DNA of 61,582 nt from Clostridia bacterium (GTDB lineage Bacteria; Bacillota; Clostridia; TANB77; CAG-508): the NCBI GenBank assembly GCA_017536685.1, contig JAFXGW010000038.1, positions 1-61,582 of the forward strand. Direction: 5' to 3'. Positions within the stretch are counted from its first letter, which is position 1; each line of letters starts with the position of its first letter. The position numbers were made by a program, and so were the translations under genes. Positions 9,097 through 16,866 of this stretch are shown here, piece by piece. Below the pieces are notes generated by a model. It saw only the letters and a program-made list of their open reading frames with translations. It did no database searches and was not told the DNA's origin.

Positions 9097-9684
9097 CTAA
9101 ATATTTGCTTTTGCATATTCTTTATTAAAATTATATATTTCTAATGGATTTACTCTTGAATTATTTTTATAAACCGTAAAATGTAAGTGATTTCCTGTAG
9201 ATAAAGTTCCTGTTGTACCAACTCCACCAACTTCTTCTCCTTTTGAAATAGGACTACCTTGTGTAACAGCAATATAATTCAAATGATGAAATACAAATCT
9301 ATATTCTGTATTTTCTATTTCAACAGTTTTGCCAACACTTGAACTATTATAAACTTTTGTTACTATTCCACTTGATGGACTAATAATTTTTGTATCTTGT
9401 GGTGCTGGTAGATCTATTCCATCATGAAAACTATATACTTTTTTTACTGGATGAAATCTTAACCCATAATAACTACTAATTTTGTTATATCCAGGTAGTG
9501 GCCATATCAATCCATCACTACTTACAGTTATTTCTTCAATTCCATCTGGAGAAGTAAATTGTTCCCACAATACTTCTACTCCCATAAAAAATATTGATAA
9601 TATAAAAAAAGCAATTAATAAGAATACTAAATATGGTGCTATAAAAGCCATTACAGCTTTCTTAAACTTTTTATTCATCTCCAT
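9097..9684 (-). CDS. Membrane-anchored M23 (LytM-type) peptidoglycan hydrolase
   Basis: 195 aa. A membrane segment (about 10-35) is followed by a linker and an M23 domain (about 70-185). Zinc ligands are visible in the FHDGID motif (H and D) and in HLHF. The final GNHLHFTVYKN box is typical of LytM peptidases. In Gram-positive type IV secretion systems such enzymes (VirB1-like) open the cell wall for the channel. The gene overlaps the end of the VirB6-like gene by 14 nt, showing translational coupling. No NlpC/P60 partner domain, which many related proteins carry, is present. Confidence 0.85.
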   Translation of the reverse strand: MEMNKKFKKAVMAFIAPYLVFLLIAFFILSIFFMGVEVLWEQFTSPDGIEEITVSSDGLIWPLPGYNKISSYYGLRFHPVKKVYSFHDGIDLPAPQDTKIISPSSGIVTKVYNSSSVGKTVEIENTEYRFVFHHLNYIAVTQGSPISKGEEVGGVGTTGTLSTGNHLHFTVYKNNSRVNPLEIYNFNKEYAKANI

Positions 9685-11098
9685 TTATATCACTCTTTTC
9701 TCTTTCTAAACTGTGTGTAACATTACTATCAATTTCATTTTTTCTCATATTCTGACCATAGTTTCTTCTGTTTCCAATAGAACTACTTTCAGAAAAGTTT
9801 CTACCTTCAGCTAAAAACATTCCAGTATTTAAAAAGCTTCTACCAATTCCATACAGTGATATTCCACTACTTTTTTTATTATCATTTTTTACATTATTTG
9901 TATTTCTTTGCTCTGTTTTACTTACATTATTTACACTTGTCGAGTTTTCTGTTTTAGTTTCACTTGTTTGATTGTTAACATTTTTAGTTCTATTTATAAA
10001 TCCATCATTGTTATTTTCATTATTACTTATAAATTGAGCACCTATTGAATGAACTGTGCCAGCCATTGCTGCACCCATACCAATACCTCGATTTGCCATT
10101 TCTTCATTATTTAATCCTGCAATTCTTGAAACTAGATTTTGCATAGTATTTAATAAAACATCTCCAAGTGGAAGAATCATCATAGCCCATAGAAGTGATA
10201 CAGCCCAACCATCTGATACAGATGTAAATTCCATATATATTAAGAATAAGAAAGCATATATAAATTGCATAAAAGCATTAATTAATATTTGACCAAACCA
10301 AATTGCTGCACCTGTTACATTTTTATTTATAATCCACATACCTGAAATTAATGGAGTAAATACTGTAAATACAATTAATGTAAATTTTCTAATTATAAAT
10401 TTAATATTAAATTTTACAAATAGATATGCAAATAAACATATTACTAATGCTGTTGCTATCGGATTTCCTGTTTTAATTTGTGTAAAAATTCCATTTCCTA
10501 GTAATCCATCTAATCCTCCTGATGTTCTACTTACTAGAGCAGAAACCATATTACTATTTATTAATAATACTAACTTAACAAAAATTGGTGCTATTGCGAT
10601 CGAAGCTCCACCTAGAAACAATCTCATTAAAGAATCTTTTGCTTCATTTCTACTAGTTAGACTTGTTCCAGCGATTATAAATTTATATGATGTTACGATA
10701 CAGCCAATTAATATTAAGATAAAAGATAATGAACTAAAAAACTTGTACCATTTCATTACTTTACTCCAAGTATTACTATCAAATGGAGATATATCTTCTG
10801 TTGCACTTCCTGTATAAACAGTTTTATTAAAAATAAGTTCATCATAATTCTTAAAGCCTAAATTTACTACATCTGATGTAGCAATACTAAATACAGCTTC
10901 AGCAATTCCTCCTAAAGCATTTCCAATAGTTGTTTCAAAGAGTCCACCTTGTTCATCTTCTATTGCTTGTTTAATTGCAGAAAACTTTTCTGCTGTTTCT
11001 TGATTTTCTGTTGCATTTACTGGTTTGGAACATAAGCATAAAAAAAGAAGTATCACTGCTAATACTACTTTACCTATTATTCTAATTATTCTTTTCAT
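9671..11098 (-). CDS. VirB6/TrbL-like polytopic membrane protein of the conjugation channel
   Basis: 475 aa. A signal segment (about 5-27) is followed by an outside domain (to about 120) and five to six long hydrophobic segments between about 125 and 340. The C-terminal tail of about 135 residues is hydrophilic, very rich in Asn, Ser and Lys. This layout matches the VirB6/TrbL channel component of Gram-positive conjugative elements. Position right after VirB4 and before the M23 hydrolase is the usual gene order. Assignment rests on topology and context rather than a signature motif. Confidence 0.7.
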   Translation of the reverse strand: MKRIIRIIGKVVLAVILLFLCLCSKPVNATENQETAEKFSAIKQAIEDEQGGLFETTIGNALGGIAEAVFSIATSDVVNLGFKNYDELIFNKTVYTGSATEDISPFDSNTWSKVMKWYKFFSSLSFILILIGCIVTSYKFIIAGTSLTSRNEAKDSLMRLFLGGASIAIAPIFVKLVLLINSNMVSALVSRTSGGLDGLLGNGIFTQIKTGNPIATALVICLFAYLFVKFNIKFIIRKFTLIVFTVFTPLISGMWIINKNVTGAAIWFGQILINAFMQFIYAFLFLIYMEFTSVSDGWAVSLLWAMMILPLGDVLLNTMQNLVSRIAGLNNEEMANRGIGMGAAMAGTVHSIGAQFISNNENNNDGFINRTKNVNNQTSETKTENSTSVNNVSKTEQRNTNNVKNDNKKSSGISLYGIGRSFLNTGMFLAEGRNFSESSSIGNRRNYGQNMRKNEIDSNVTHSLEREKSDINGDE

Positions 11099-11117
11099 AT
11101 TTCACCTCCAGCTTATT

Positions 11118-12964
11118 TTAAGTTGTTACAAATTCTTTTTCAAAATCTGTAATATCAAACTTAATAGCTGTAACATTTCCGTTTAAGTTTAATATACATT
11201 CTCCTGGCCTTGCCGACATTAAAAAGTCTTCTGTACCTTTTGCTAAATTAAAGAACTTTGTAATTTCTGATAAATTTCCAGAGGATTGTTTCATAAGCAT
11301 TGTTGTTGAACATCCTTTTATAATTGCTTTTCCTTCATCTACTGCTAAAAATTCGTCTAAAAATTGTGATGTTACAATTAGACTTGTATTATATTTTCTA
11401 CCCCTACGAGATAGTGTTTCTAAAAAGTTTGCTGATTCAGGATATTTTAAAAACATCCAGCTTTCATCTACTGCAAGAACTTTTTTCTTATCTTTATTAA
11501 GTAATATAAACTTTTGCCATAACCAAGTTATAATAACAAATGTTGTATAGAATTTTGTAAATTCATCTTTTATATCAGATAAGTCAAAAGCGATAATATC
11601 ATCTTTAGCATTTATTGTACTTTGACAATCGAACATACCTAAAGACTTACCTTTTAAAAACGGTACTAATATCTCTGCTAAATCTTTTGAACTTTCTCTT
11701 TTAGCAAGTGCAGCTTGAAAATCTGAAAATGTTGGCATATTCTTTTTTATTTTTCCGATAGTATATTTTCCATTTTCTAGTTTTCCAGATTTACTTTCAT
11801 ATAAACTATCTACATCTTTTGTTATTCCTCGTTTACCATATATTTCATTTACAGCAATTTCAATATCTGCTAACTCTTTTGGATTTAAAGGTCTATTCAT
11901 ATATTCTCTTGATATTGTTGAAAGTAAAGCTCTCATTTCTGAAACTTTATCTAAAATATTTATATATTCTTTTTTTCCATCATAATATGGCTCTATATCG
12001 AATATATTTATACCAGATGAATATCCCTGTTTAATTTTAATATACCTACCGCCTAATTTTTCTATAAGTTTTTTATACTCACCGCTCTGGATCTAATACT
12101 GCTATCTTTCTACCCATAATAGCACTTCTACCAAGCATTAATTTAATAGCAACAGATTTTCCGTGAACCTGGTATTCCAAATATCGTAATATGTTGATTA
12201 TTAAGCATTGGTGGACCTATAAAGCTATTTAAATATACTGGACTTGATGTAAAAAGATTAGTTCCTAAATAAATTCCATTCGAGTGAGATAAATCCGGAC
12301 TCGCTATTGGAAATAATGCAGAAAATCCTGAAGCTGTTAAGTTTTTATCATAACCATTTATTTTAAGATTATTAAGTGGCAATACTGATTTAAAACCATC
12401 TAATTGTCTAAAACTTAATCCTCTTATTTGAGATGATTTTTTTGATAATTCACTTTCAAGAATTTCAGTTTTTTCGTTTAATTCTTTCTTTGTTTTACAA
12501 TGTAATGAAAGAAGTATTGTTACATAAAATAATTTATCATTTTGAGTTTGAATAAGTTTTCTCATATACTCATAATCTGTTATCATACTTTCTAGCTCTG
12601 GTAAGTGATAAATATTACCTTGATTTTCATAGACCATATATTCACTTTGAAGAGCTGTTACTTTTTGAGTTAACTGTCTTATTACTTCGCCATTATATGC
12701 ACTCTCTGAAAGAATAGATATGCTTATCTCTCCAATATTAAATAAATCATCTAGCCAACCTAGATAAATTTCTGTAGGATAAACTGTAAGAACAAAACTT
12801 CTAGTGTATCGGTTTGCTCCAAAATATAGTTTATCTACACTTTCTTCTAATGCGTCTGGTATTATTAAACTCATTAAACTAGGGATATTATCAAATAAAC
12901 TTTTACTTTCTTCTTTTTTGTTATTTTTCTTTTGCTTTTTTAGATTTATTTGTTCCTCTGACAT
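11118..12964 (-). CDS. virB4: VirB4-type conjugation ATPase requiring two +1 shifts, each at an in-frame CGG
   Basis: In the plain frame translation stops soon after codon 267. Skipping one C at 12163 and one C at 12084 joins three blocks (267 + 26 + 321 codons) into a 614-aa protein of normal VirB4 length. The first skip turns TCA-CGG-AAA into TCA-GGA-AAA and restores the Walker A motif GIPGSGKS. The second turns GAG-CGG-TGA into GAG-GGT-GAG and restores DPEGEY. Walker B (VLAVDESW) and the later GRKYNTSLIVTSQ motif are intact. VirB4 powers pilus and channel assembly. Conservation across all three blocks shows no sign of decay, so this is either recoding at CGG or two sequence errors of the same kind, rather than an old pseudogene. 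Start ATG has an AGGAGGG site. Confidence 0.8.
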
Positions 12965-13634
12965 ATAGCTCTAGCCCTCCTTCTTTTAAAACATCTTGGA
13001 TTTTAGTTGTTGTATTTTTATTAAGTTCTCTATGTAATAATTCGACTATTTCATAATCATTTAATACTTCTAGTCCTATTTTTGCATTTAATAAATTAAA
13101 TCTTAATGATTCGTATGTACTTAATAACTCTAATCTTGATTTTTCATAGTTACCAGTAACACTTAATAATACATAATTTTTTCTTACATAAAGATTTTTG
13201 TTTTCCATCATATTACTTAAATACTTAATCATCTCATTACCATATTCAATTAGTTTTCTATTATCTTTATCTGCAATATTTTCTTTAATATCGTTAATAA
13301 CATCTGTTGTATCTACAAATTCAGTAGTAGAAAAGAATTGTAATGGATATTTTATTGTTTTAGCAATTTCTATTAAATTTGATTCTAATACACTTTGTTC
13401 TTTTTCAGATAATAAATGATAATCAATACTTCCTATTCTCATTATTATTGTATTTTTTGAACCAGATATAATTACTTCATTTTTTATATCATCTATATCC
13501 CATAAGGTCTTTAAATTCTTTTTGCCTTTTCTTTTTTGTACATTAGTTTTTATACTTTTTTTCCTACTTAAATATATTGCAGTAAAAACTATTACTATAA
13601 CACTTAATACTGCAAAAACAATCGATATAACCAC
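12921..13634 (-). CDS. Conjugation-operon membrane protein, unknown
   Basis: 237 aa from a GTG start placed 8 nt after AGAGGTGA; an earlier in-frame ATG would overlap the previous gene. One N-terminal membrane segment (about 3-25) and a basic stretch precede a soluble alpha/beta domain. The domain resembles the accessory proteins that sit between PrgI and VirB4 in Gram-positive conjugative elements. Its end overlaps the start of VirB4 by 44 nt. No enzymatic motif seen. Confidence 0.6.
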   Translation of the reverse strand: MVISIVFAVLSVIVIVFTAIYLSRKKSIKTNVQKRKGKKNLKTLWDIDDIKNEVIISGSKNTIIMRIGSIDYHLLSEKEQSVLESNLIEIAKTIKYPLQFFSTTEFVDTTDVINDIKENIADKDNRKLIEYGNEMIKYLSNMMENKNLYVRKNYVLLSVTGNYEKSRLELLSTYESLRFNLLNAKIGLEVLNDYEIVELLHRELNKNTTTKIQDVLKEGGLELYVRGTNKSKKAKEK

Positions 13635-13641
13635 TTTTAAA

Positions 13642-13923
13642 TCACCTCTCATGTAAATATTTTTTCTTTCTGAAGATATATTTAATAATATTTACTACAT
13701 ATAAGTCTGACCTTGTTTCTTTTATCTTCAAAAATGCAAATGTTAGAGATATTAAAGCTAATGTGAAAAATATAGATATTTTTATCCATAAGTTTATTTT
13801 AAAGAAAAATATACCTGCAGATAAAATCGTTATCATTAAGTATAAAACTTGTCTTAACGATAAATAACCACCAAATATTTTTTCTTCGTGCTTTATATCA
13901 AAAGGTATTTTATATAATTTCAT
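13642..13923 (-). CDS. PrgI-like small membrane protein (VirB3-like)
   Basis: 93 aa from the ATG with AGGAGGTATCAAT just before it; a longer reading starts inside the VirB2-like gene and has no site. The protein begins MKLYKIPFDIKHEEKIFGGYLSLRQ and then has two closely spaced hydrophobic segments (about 22-42 and 45-65), followed by a basic tail with FRKKKYLHER. This is the layout of the PrgI family in Gram-positive type IV secretion systems, which occupies the VirB3 position before VirB4. Spacing to the pilin gene is 11 nt. Confidence 0.75.
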   Translation of the reverse strand: MKLYKIPFDIKHEEKIFGGYLSLRQVLYLMITILSAGIFFFKINLWIKISIFFTLALISLTFAFLKIKETRSDLYVVNIIKYIFRKKKYLHER

Positions 13924-13934
13924 ATTGATACCTC

Positions 13935-14288
13935 CTATAACATTTGTCCTGTTCCATTTGTTGCTACATTTAAAATTATTCCAGCTAATACTAATGACAA
14001 TCCAAGTAATACTCCACCTGCTGTTATCCAAGCTAAACTTCCGATTGATTCACTTCTTTTATTAGGATTATTACTATTAAAGATCATTTTTAATGCTGTA
14101 ATTACAATAGAAGCAAATATGATTACAGAGCCTAGTGGAATTGCTAAACTTGTTATTACTCTTTGTAAATTTTGTGTAGCTGTTGTTACTTCTTGTGTTC
14201 CTAAAGTAGCTCCTGTTGCAAATACATTATTTGAAAAAATAATCAATGCTACTGGAATTGTACTTAAAATTCTTTTTAATCTTTTCAT
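13935..14288 (-). CDS. VirB2/TrbC-like pilin subunit
   Basis: 117 aa. A signal peptide (about 1-25, ending near VFATGA) is followed by a short outside part and two hydrophobic segments (about 46-68 and 85-107) separated by a polar loop with NSNNPNKRSES. This is the typical VirB2/TrbC pilin topology. It is the first structural gene after the replication gene block and precedes the PrgI-like gene. Identification is by topology, size and position. Confidence 0.7.
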   Translation of the reverse strand: MKRLKRILSTIPVALIIFSNNVFATGATLGTQEVTTATQNLQRVITSLAIPLGSVIIFASIVITALKMIFNSNNPNKRSESIGSLAWITAGGVLLGLSLVLAGIILNVATNGTGQML

Positions 14289-14304
14289 AAAAAAATTCTC
14301 CCTT

Positions 14305-14544
14305 CTATTTTATTTTTGCTACGACAATTATCGTCAAAATCAAAAATAAGATTAAAAATAATGTTGTAAATGAAATTCTAACTCCAACCTTAATTAACTT
14401 CTCAGATTTTATTTTAATTCCAATTAGCCATAATATTTGAAATGATATTAATATAAAAACTAATATGAATAAACTTATATAAAATCCTGATTTCATTAAT
14501 TGATTAAATGAATATAAAATATTTGAAAAATCCAATTCCAACAT
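14305..14544 (-). CDS. Small two-helix membrane protein
   Basis: 79 aa with two hydrophobic segments (about 18-41 and 55-76) and a short basic loop between them. No family recognised. It lies 16 nt upstream of the VirB2-like gene with its own GGAGG site and is probably part of the transfer operon. Confidence 0.5.
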   Translation of the reverse strand: MLELDFSNILYSFNQLMKSGFYISLFILVFILISFQILWLIGIKIKSEKLIKVGVRISFTTLFLILFLILTIIVVAKIK

Positions 14545-14565
14545 ATCTTCCTCCTATTTTTGAGT

Positions 14566-14588
14566 AAAAAAATAAAGCCTAAGGCTTT
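14566..14588 (-). terminator. Terminator overlapping the stop codon of the replication gene
   Basis: AAGCC-TTA-GGCTT followed by T-rich sequence on the minus strand. The TAG stop of the upstream gene lies inside the hairpin, so the terminator can form only after the ribosome leaves. Confidence 0.65.
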
Positions 14589-15301
14589 TCGATTTCATTT
14601 ATGATACATGCTAGAAAATAATCATAAAATTTTACAATATCATTTTCTTTATCTTTGCATTTATCATAAATTCCAATTAATTTATTTCTTGATAATCTGC
14701 TTATAGATAATCTTCTTTCAGATTTTAAAAGATCTACTAAAGCATAAATTATAAATTTAACTTTTGTTATACTGTTTTCTCTAAAACTAGATATCATTTC
14801 TTCTGTATATAATAATTCAAATCGATTTAAAGTATTATAAACTTCATCTAAATCTAATTCTTCTAATTCTTTTGGAAAAATTTCACTCTTTCTTATAATA
14901 TAATTAAATACTCTATCTATCTTATTATTTATATTATTATCCTGTACATTTTTGTACATAGGGTATGTACTTTTATATACATAGGGGTATGTATTTTTTT
15001 GTACATAGGGGCTATCTCTTATATAAATTCTTCTTTCTTGTATTTCCTTTTTATCAGTTCTAATTAATTCTATAATAACATAACCCAATTTTTCTAAATG
15101 AGATATCCATTGTGAAACTGTGTGATTAGTTACATTGTATAAATCAGCAAAATATTTATTTTTAGCAAAACAATATCCCATTTTATTTGTTAAAGAAGTG
15201 ATTTCTCCATAAATTAACTTTTCAGCTGGTTTTAATCTACTATCATATCTAACCGTTGCTGGAATAATTGCATAATAACTAATCTGTTTTTCTTCATTCA
15301 A
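14579..15301 (-). CDS. Replication-initiator-like helix-turn-helix protein
   Basis: 240 aa. Residues 1-95 form a winged-helix domain of the type found in plasmid and phage replication initiators (YYAIIPATVRYD, KLIYGEI, then an HTH around LYNVTNHTVSQWISHLEKLGY). The middle holds a repeated Tyr/Pro peptide encoded by iteron-like DNA repeats (14951-15020). The C-terminal 100 residues are helical and basic. In integrative elements such proteins start replication of the excised circle. It is followed directly by the transfer operon. Exact family uncertain. Confidence 0.65.
   Translation of the reverse strand: MNEEKQISYYAIIPATVRYDSRLKPAEKLIYGEITSLTNKMGYCFAKNKYFADLYNVTNHTVSQWISHLEKLGYVIIELIRTDKKEIQERRIYIRDSPYVQKNTYPYVYKSTYPMYKNVQDNNINNKIDRVFNYIIRKSEIFPKELEELDLDEVYNTLNRFELLYTEEMISSFRENSITKVKFIIYALVDLLKSERRLSISRLSRNKLIGIYDKCKDKENDIVKFYDYFLACIINEIEKP
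14951..15020. repeat. Three iteron-like repeats inside the replication gene
   Basis: The unit TACATAGGGGTATGTA and near copies begin at 14955, 14978 and 15002 (spacing 23-24 bp). Each full unit has inverted TACATA/TATGTA arms around a G run; the third copy is degenerate in its right arm. They are candidate binding sites of the initiator encoded by the same gene. Confidence 0.55.
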
Positions 15302-15320
15302 TTTTTACCTCCTTTTTTAG

Positions 15321-15349
15321 TATAAAAATAGAGCTGATTAAATCAACTC
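15321..15349 (-). terminator. Terminator after the integrase gene
   Basis: GAGTTGA and TCAGCTC pair (one G-T) around a short T-A loop, then a T-rich run on the minus strand. It lies 10 nt after the integrase stop. Confidence 0.65.
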
Positions 15350-15358
15350 CATTAATCT

Positions 15359-16627
15359 TTAAAAATTAGCAATAGATTCAAATCTTTCTACTACATCAGT
15401 TTTCATTTTAGGTGTAACCTTAACATATATATCGTATGTAGTCTTAATTGAACTATGTCCTAATCTTTCTGATACAGCTTTAATATCAGCACCATTTTCA
15501 ATTAATTTTGTAGCATGAGTATCTCTAAAATCGTGAAATCTGCAATCAATACCTAATTCATAATGAATTACTTTAAAGGGATATTTGCAAGTATCTGTTC
15601 CTTCAAATACTCCATTATCTTTTAAAAATACTAAATTAACTTCAGGTAAAGCAACATCTATTTCAGCATAAGCATTTACAATTTTTGTTTCTATTTTATT
15701 GGTATGCGGATTTAATACTTCTTTTTTGTAGTGTTTCATATAAGTTTCACCATAATCTATTTTATTTTGTTCTTGTTCGTCTTTATAATCCTTCAAAATT
15801 TTAACTAAAGTATCACCAATATCAATAGTCCTGTAACTAGTCGGAGTTTTACAAGGGCCGAAATACCAAACAGTAACCGACTTACCACTGATATGTCTAT
15901 TTTTAGTTCCACCATTTTGATTTTTCTTAACAATATTTCTTCTAACAGTTAAAGTTTTATTTTCTAAATCTATATCATTCCAAGTAAGTCCAAATACTTC
16001 AGAAACTCTTAAACCTGTATAATAAGCTGTTAAAAAAGCATAGTATATACAATGATTACCATCCTTAAATCTATTTAAAATCATATCGATTTCTTCTTTT
16101 GTGAATATGTGTGCTGGATCTCCTTCCTCATTAAGTTCATATCTTGGCATTTTAACTTTTGATGCTGGATTTTTCTTTATATATTCGATTTCTTCTGCAT
16201 AAGAAAAAGTTCCTTTTAAAACTTTTAAAATATTATGTAAAAACTCCTTTGAGAATCCTTTTTCAACATATATTTGATTTATAAACTCTTGTAACTTATT
16301 TGAAGATATTTGAGCTAGTCTATATGCTCCTAATCTAGGTTTTATATGGTTTTTAATAATATTTGTATAAGCTTCAACAGTATTATATCTCAAATTAATC
16401 TCACAATAATTTTTAACCCAATAATCTAAAAAATCTGAATAAGATATTTCTTTAGGTTTGTAAACTTCTCCTGTTTGATTATATTCATTAAATGCTTTTG
16501 TTCCAGCTTCTTCTGCTTCTTTTTTAGTTTTAAAACCAGATTTACTAACTCTTTTTCTCTTACCATCAACTGGTGCAACATCGAATTGATATTGATAAAC
16601 ATTACCCCTTTTGTTAATTCTTACCAT
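15359..16627 (-). CDS. int: Tyrosine recombinase (integrase) of the conjugative element
   Basis: 422 aa. An N-terminal AP2-like DNA-binding region (about 1-55, with KRKRVSKSGFKTKKEAE), a SAM-like core-binding domain (about 60-165) and a catalytic domain (about 175-410). Catalytic residues are visible: Arg in YTGLRVSEV, His-x-x-Arg in FHDFRDTHAT, His in LGHSSIKTT and the nucleophile Tyr in YDIYVKV. This is the usual size and order for Tn916/ICE-type integrases. It is the element gene nearest to secA, so this side is one end of the element. The start follows an AAGGGGG site. Confidence 0.9.
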   Translation of the reverse strand: MVRINKRGNVYQYQFDVAPVDGKRKRVSKSGFKTKKEAEEAGTKAFNEYNQTGEVYKPKEISYSDFLDYWVKNYCEINLRYNTVEAYTNIIKNHIKPRLGAYRLAQISSNKLQEFINQIYVEKGFSKEFLHNILKVLKGTFSYAEEIEYIKKNPASKVKMPRYELNEEGDPAHIFTKEEIDMILNRFKDGNHCIYYAFLTAYYTGLRVSEVFGLTWNDIDLENKTLTVRRNIVKKNQNGGTKNRHISGKSVTVWYFGPCKTPTSYRTIDIGDTLVKILKDYKDEQEQNKIDYGETYMKHYKKEVLNPHTNKIETKIVNAYAEIDVALPEVNLVFLKDNGVFEGTDTCKYPFKVIHYELGIDCRFHDFRDTHATKLIENGADIKAVSERLGHSSIKTTYDIYVKVTPKMKTDVVERFESIANF

Positions 16628-16650
16628 AGTTTTCCCCCTTAAAACTAGGT

Positions 16651-16685
16651 AAATAAAAAGCCAACACTATAAAAATGTTGACTTT
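16651..16685 (-). terminator. Terminator between secA and integrase
   Basis: AAAGTCAACA and TGTTGGCTTT pair (one G-T) around a short loop, with T-rich sequence after it on the minus strand. It ends transcription from secA and would shield the integrase from it. Confidence 0.7.
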
Positions 16686-16708
16686 CATGACTATATCATT
16701 GTATTAAA

Positions 16709-16813
16709 TTTGTTGCCAAACTTTGACAACATTGTTGCCAAATGTGTATCTTTGTAGGCTCAAGGCTTTCAAAAGTTTTTTTATATTTTTTTTGGCAACA
16801 AAATGGCAACAAA
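16709..16813. repeat. Repeated TTTGTTGCCAAA boxes in direct and inverted copies beside the integrase
   Basis: TTTGTTGCCAAA occurs at 16709-16720, a copy TTGTTGCCAAA at 16732-16742, and inverted copies at 16791-16802 and 16803-16813 (TGGCAACAAA type). Four sites in about 105 bp between integrase and secA are a plausible arm-type integrase or excisionase binding region. The core crossover site cannot be set because the other element end is outside the window. Confidence 0.55.
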
Positions 16814-16866
16814 TCACTTATTTTGCGTTTTTACCCTGTTGACAAAAAACTCTGCAACTATTGATA

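Noticed and set aside
11118..12964. VirB4 as a simple pseudogene with two frameshifts
   Set aside because: All blocks between and around the shifts keep conserved motifs and no other lesion; both shifts share the CGG context seen in unrelated genes. An artefact is still possible, decay is not favoured.
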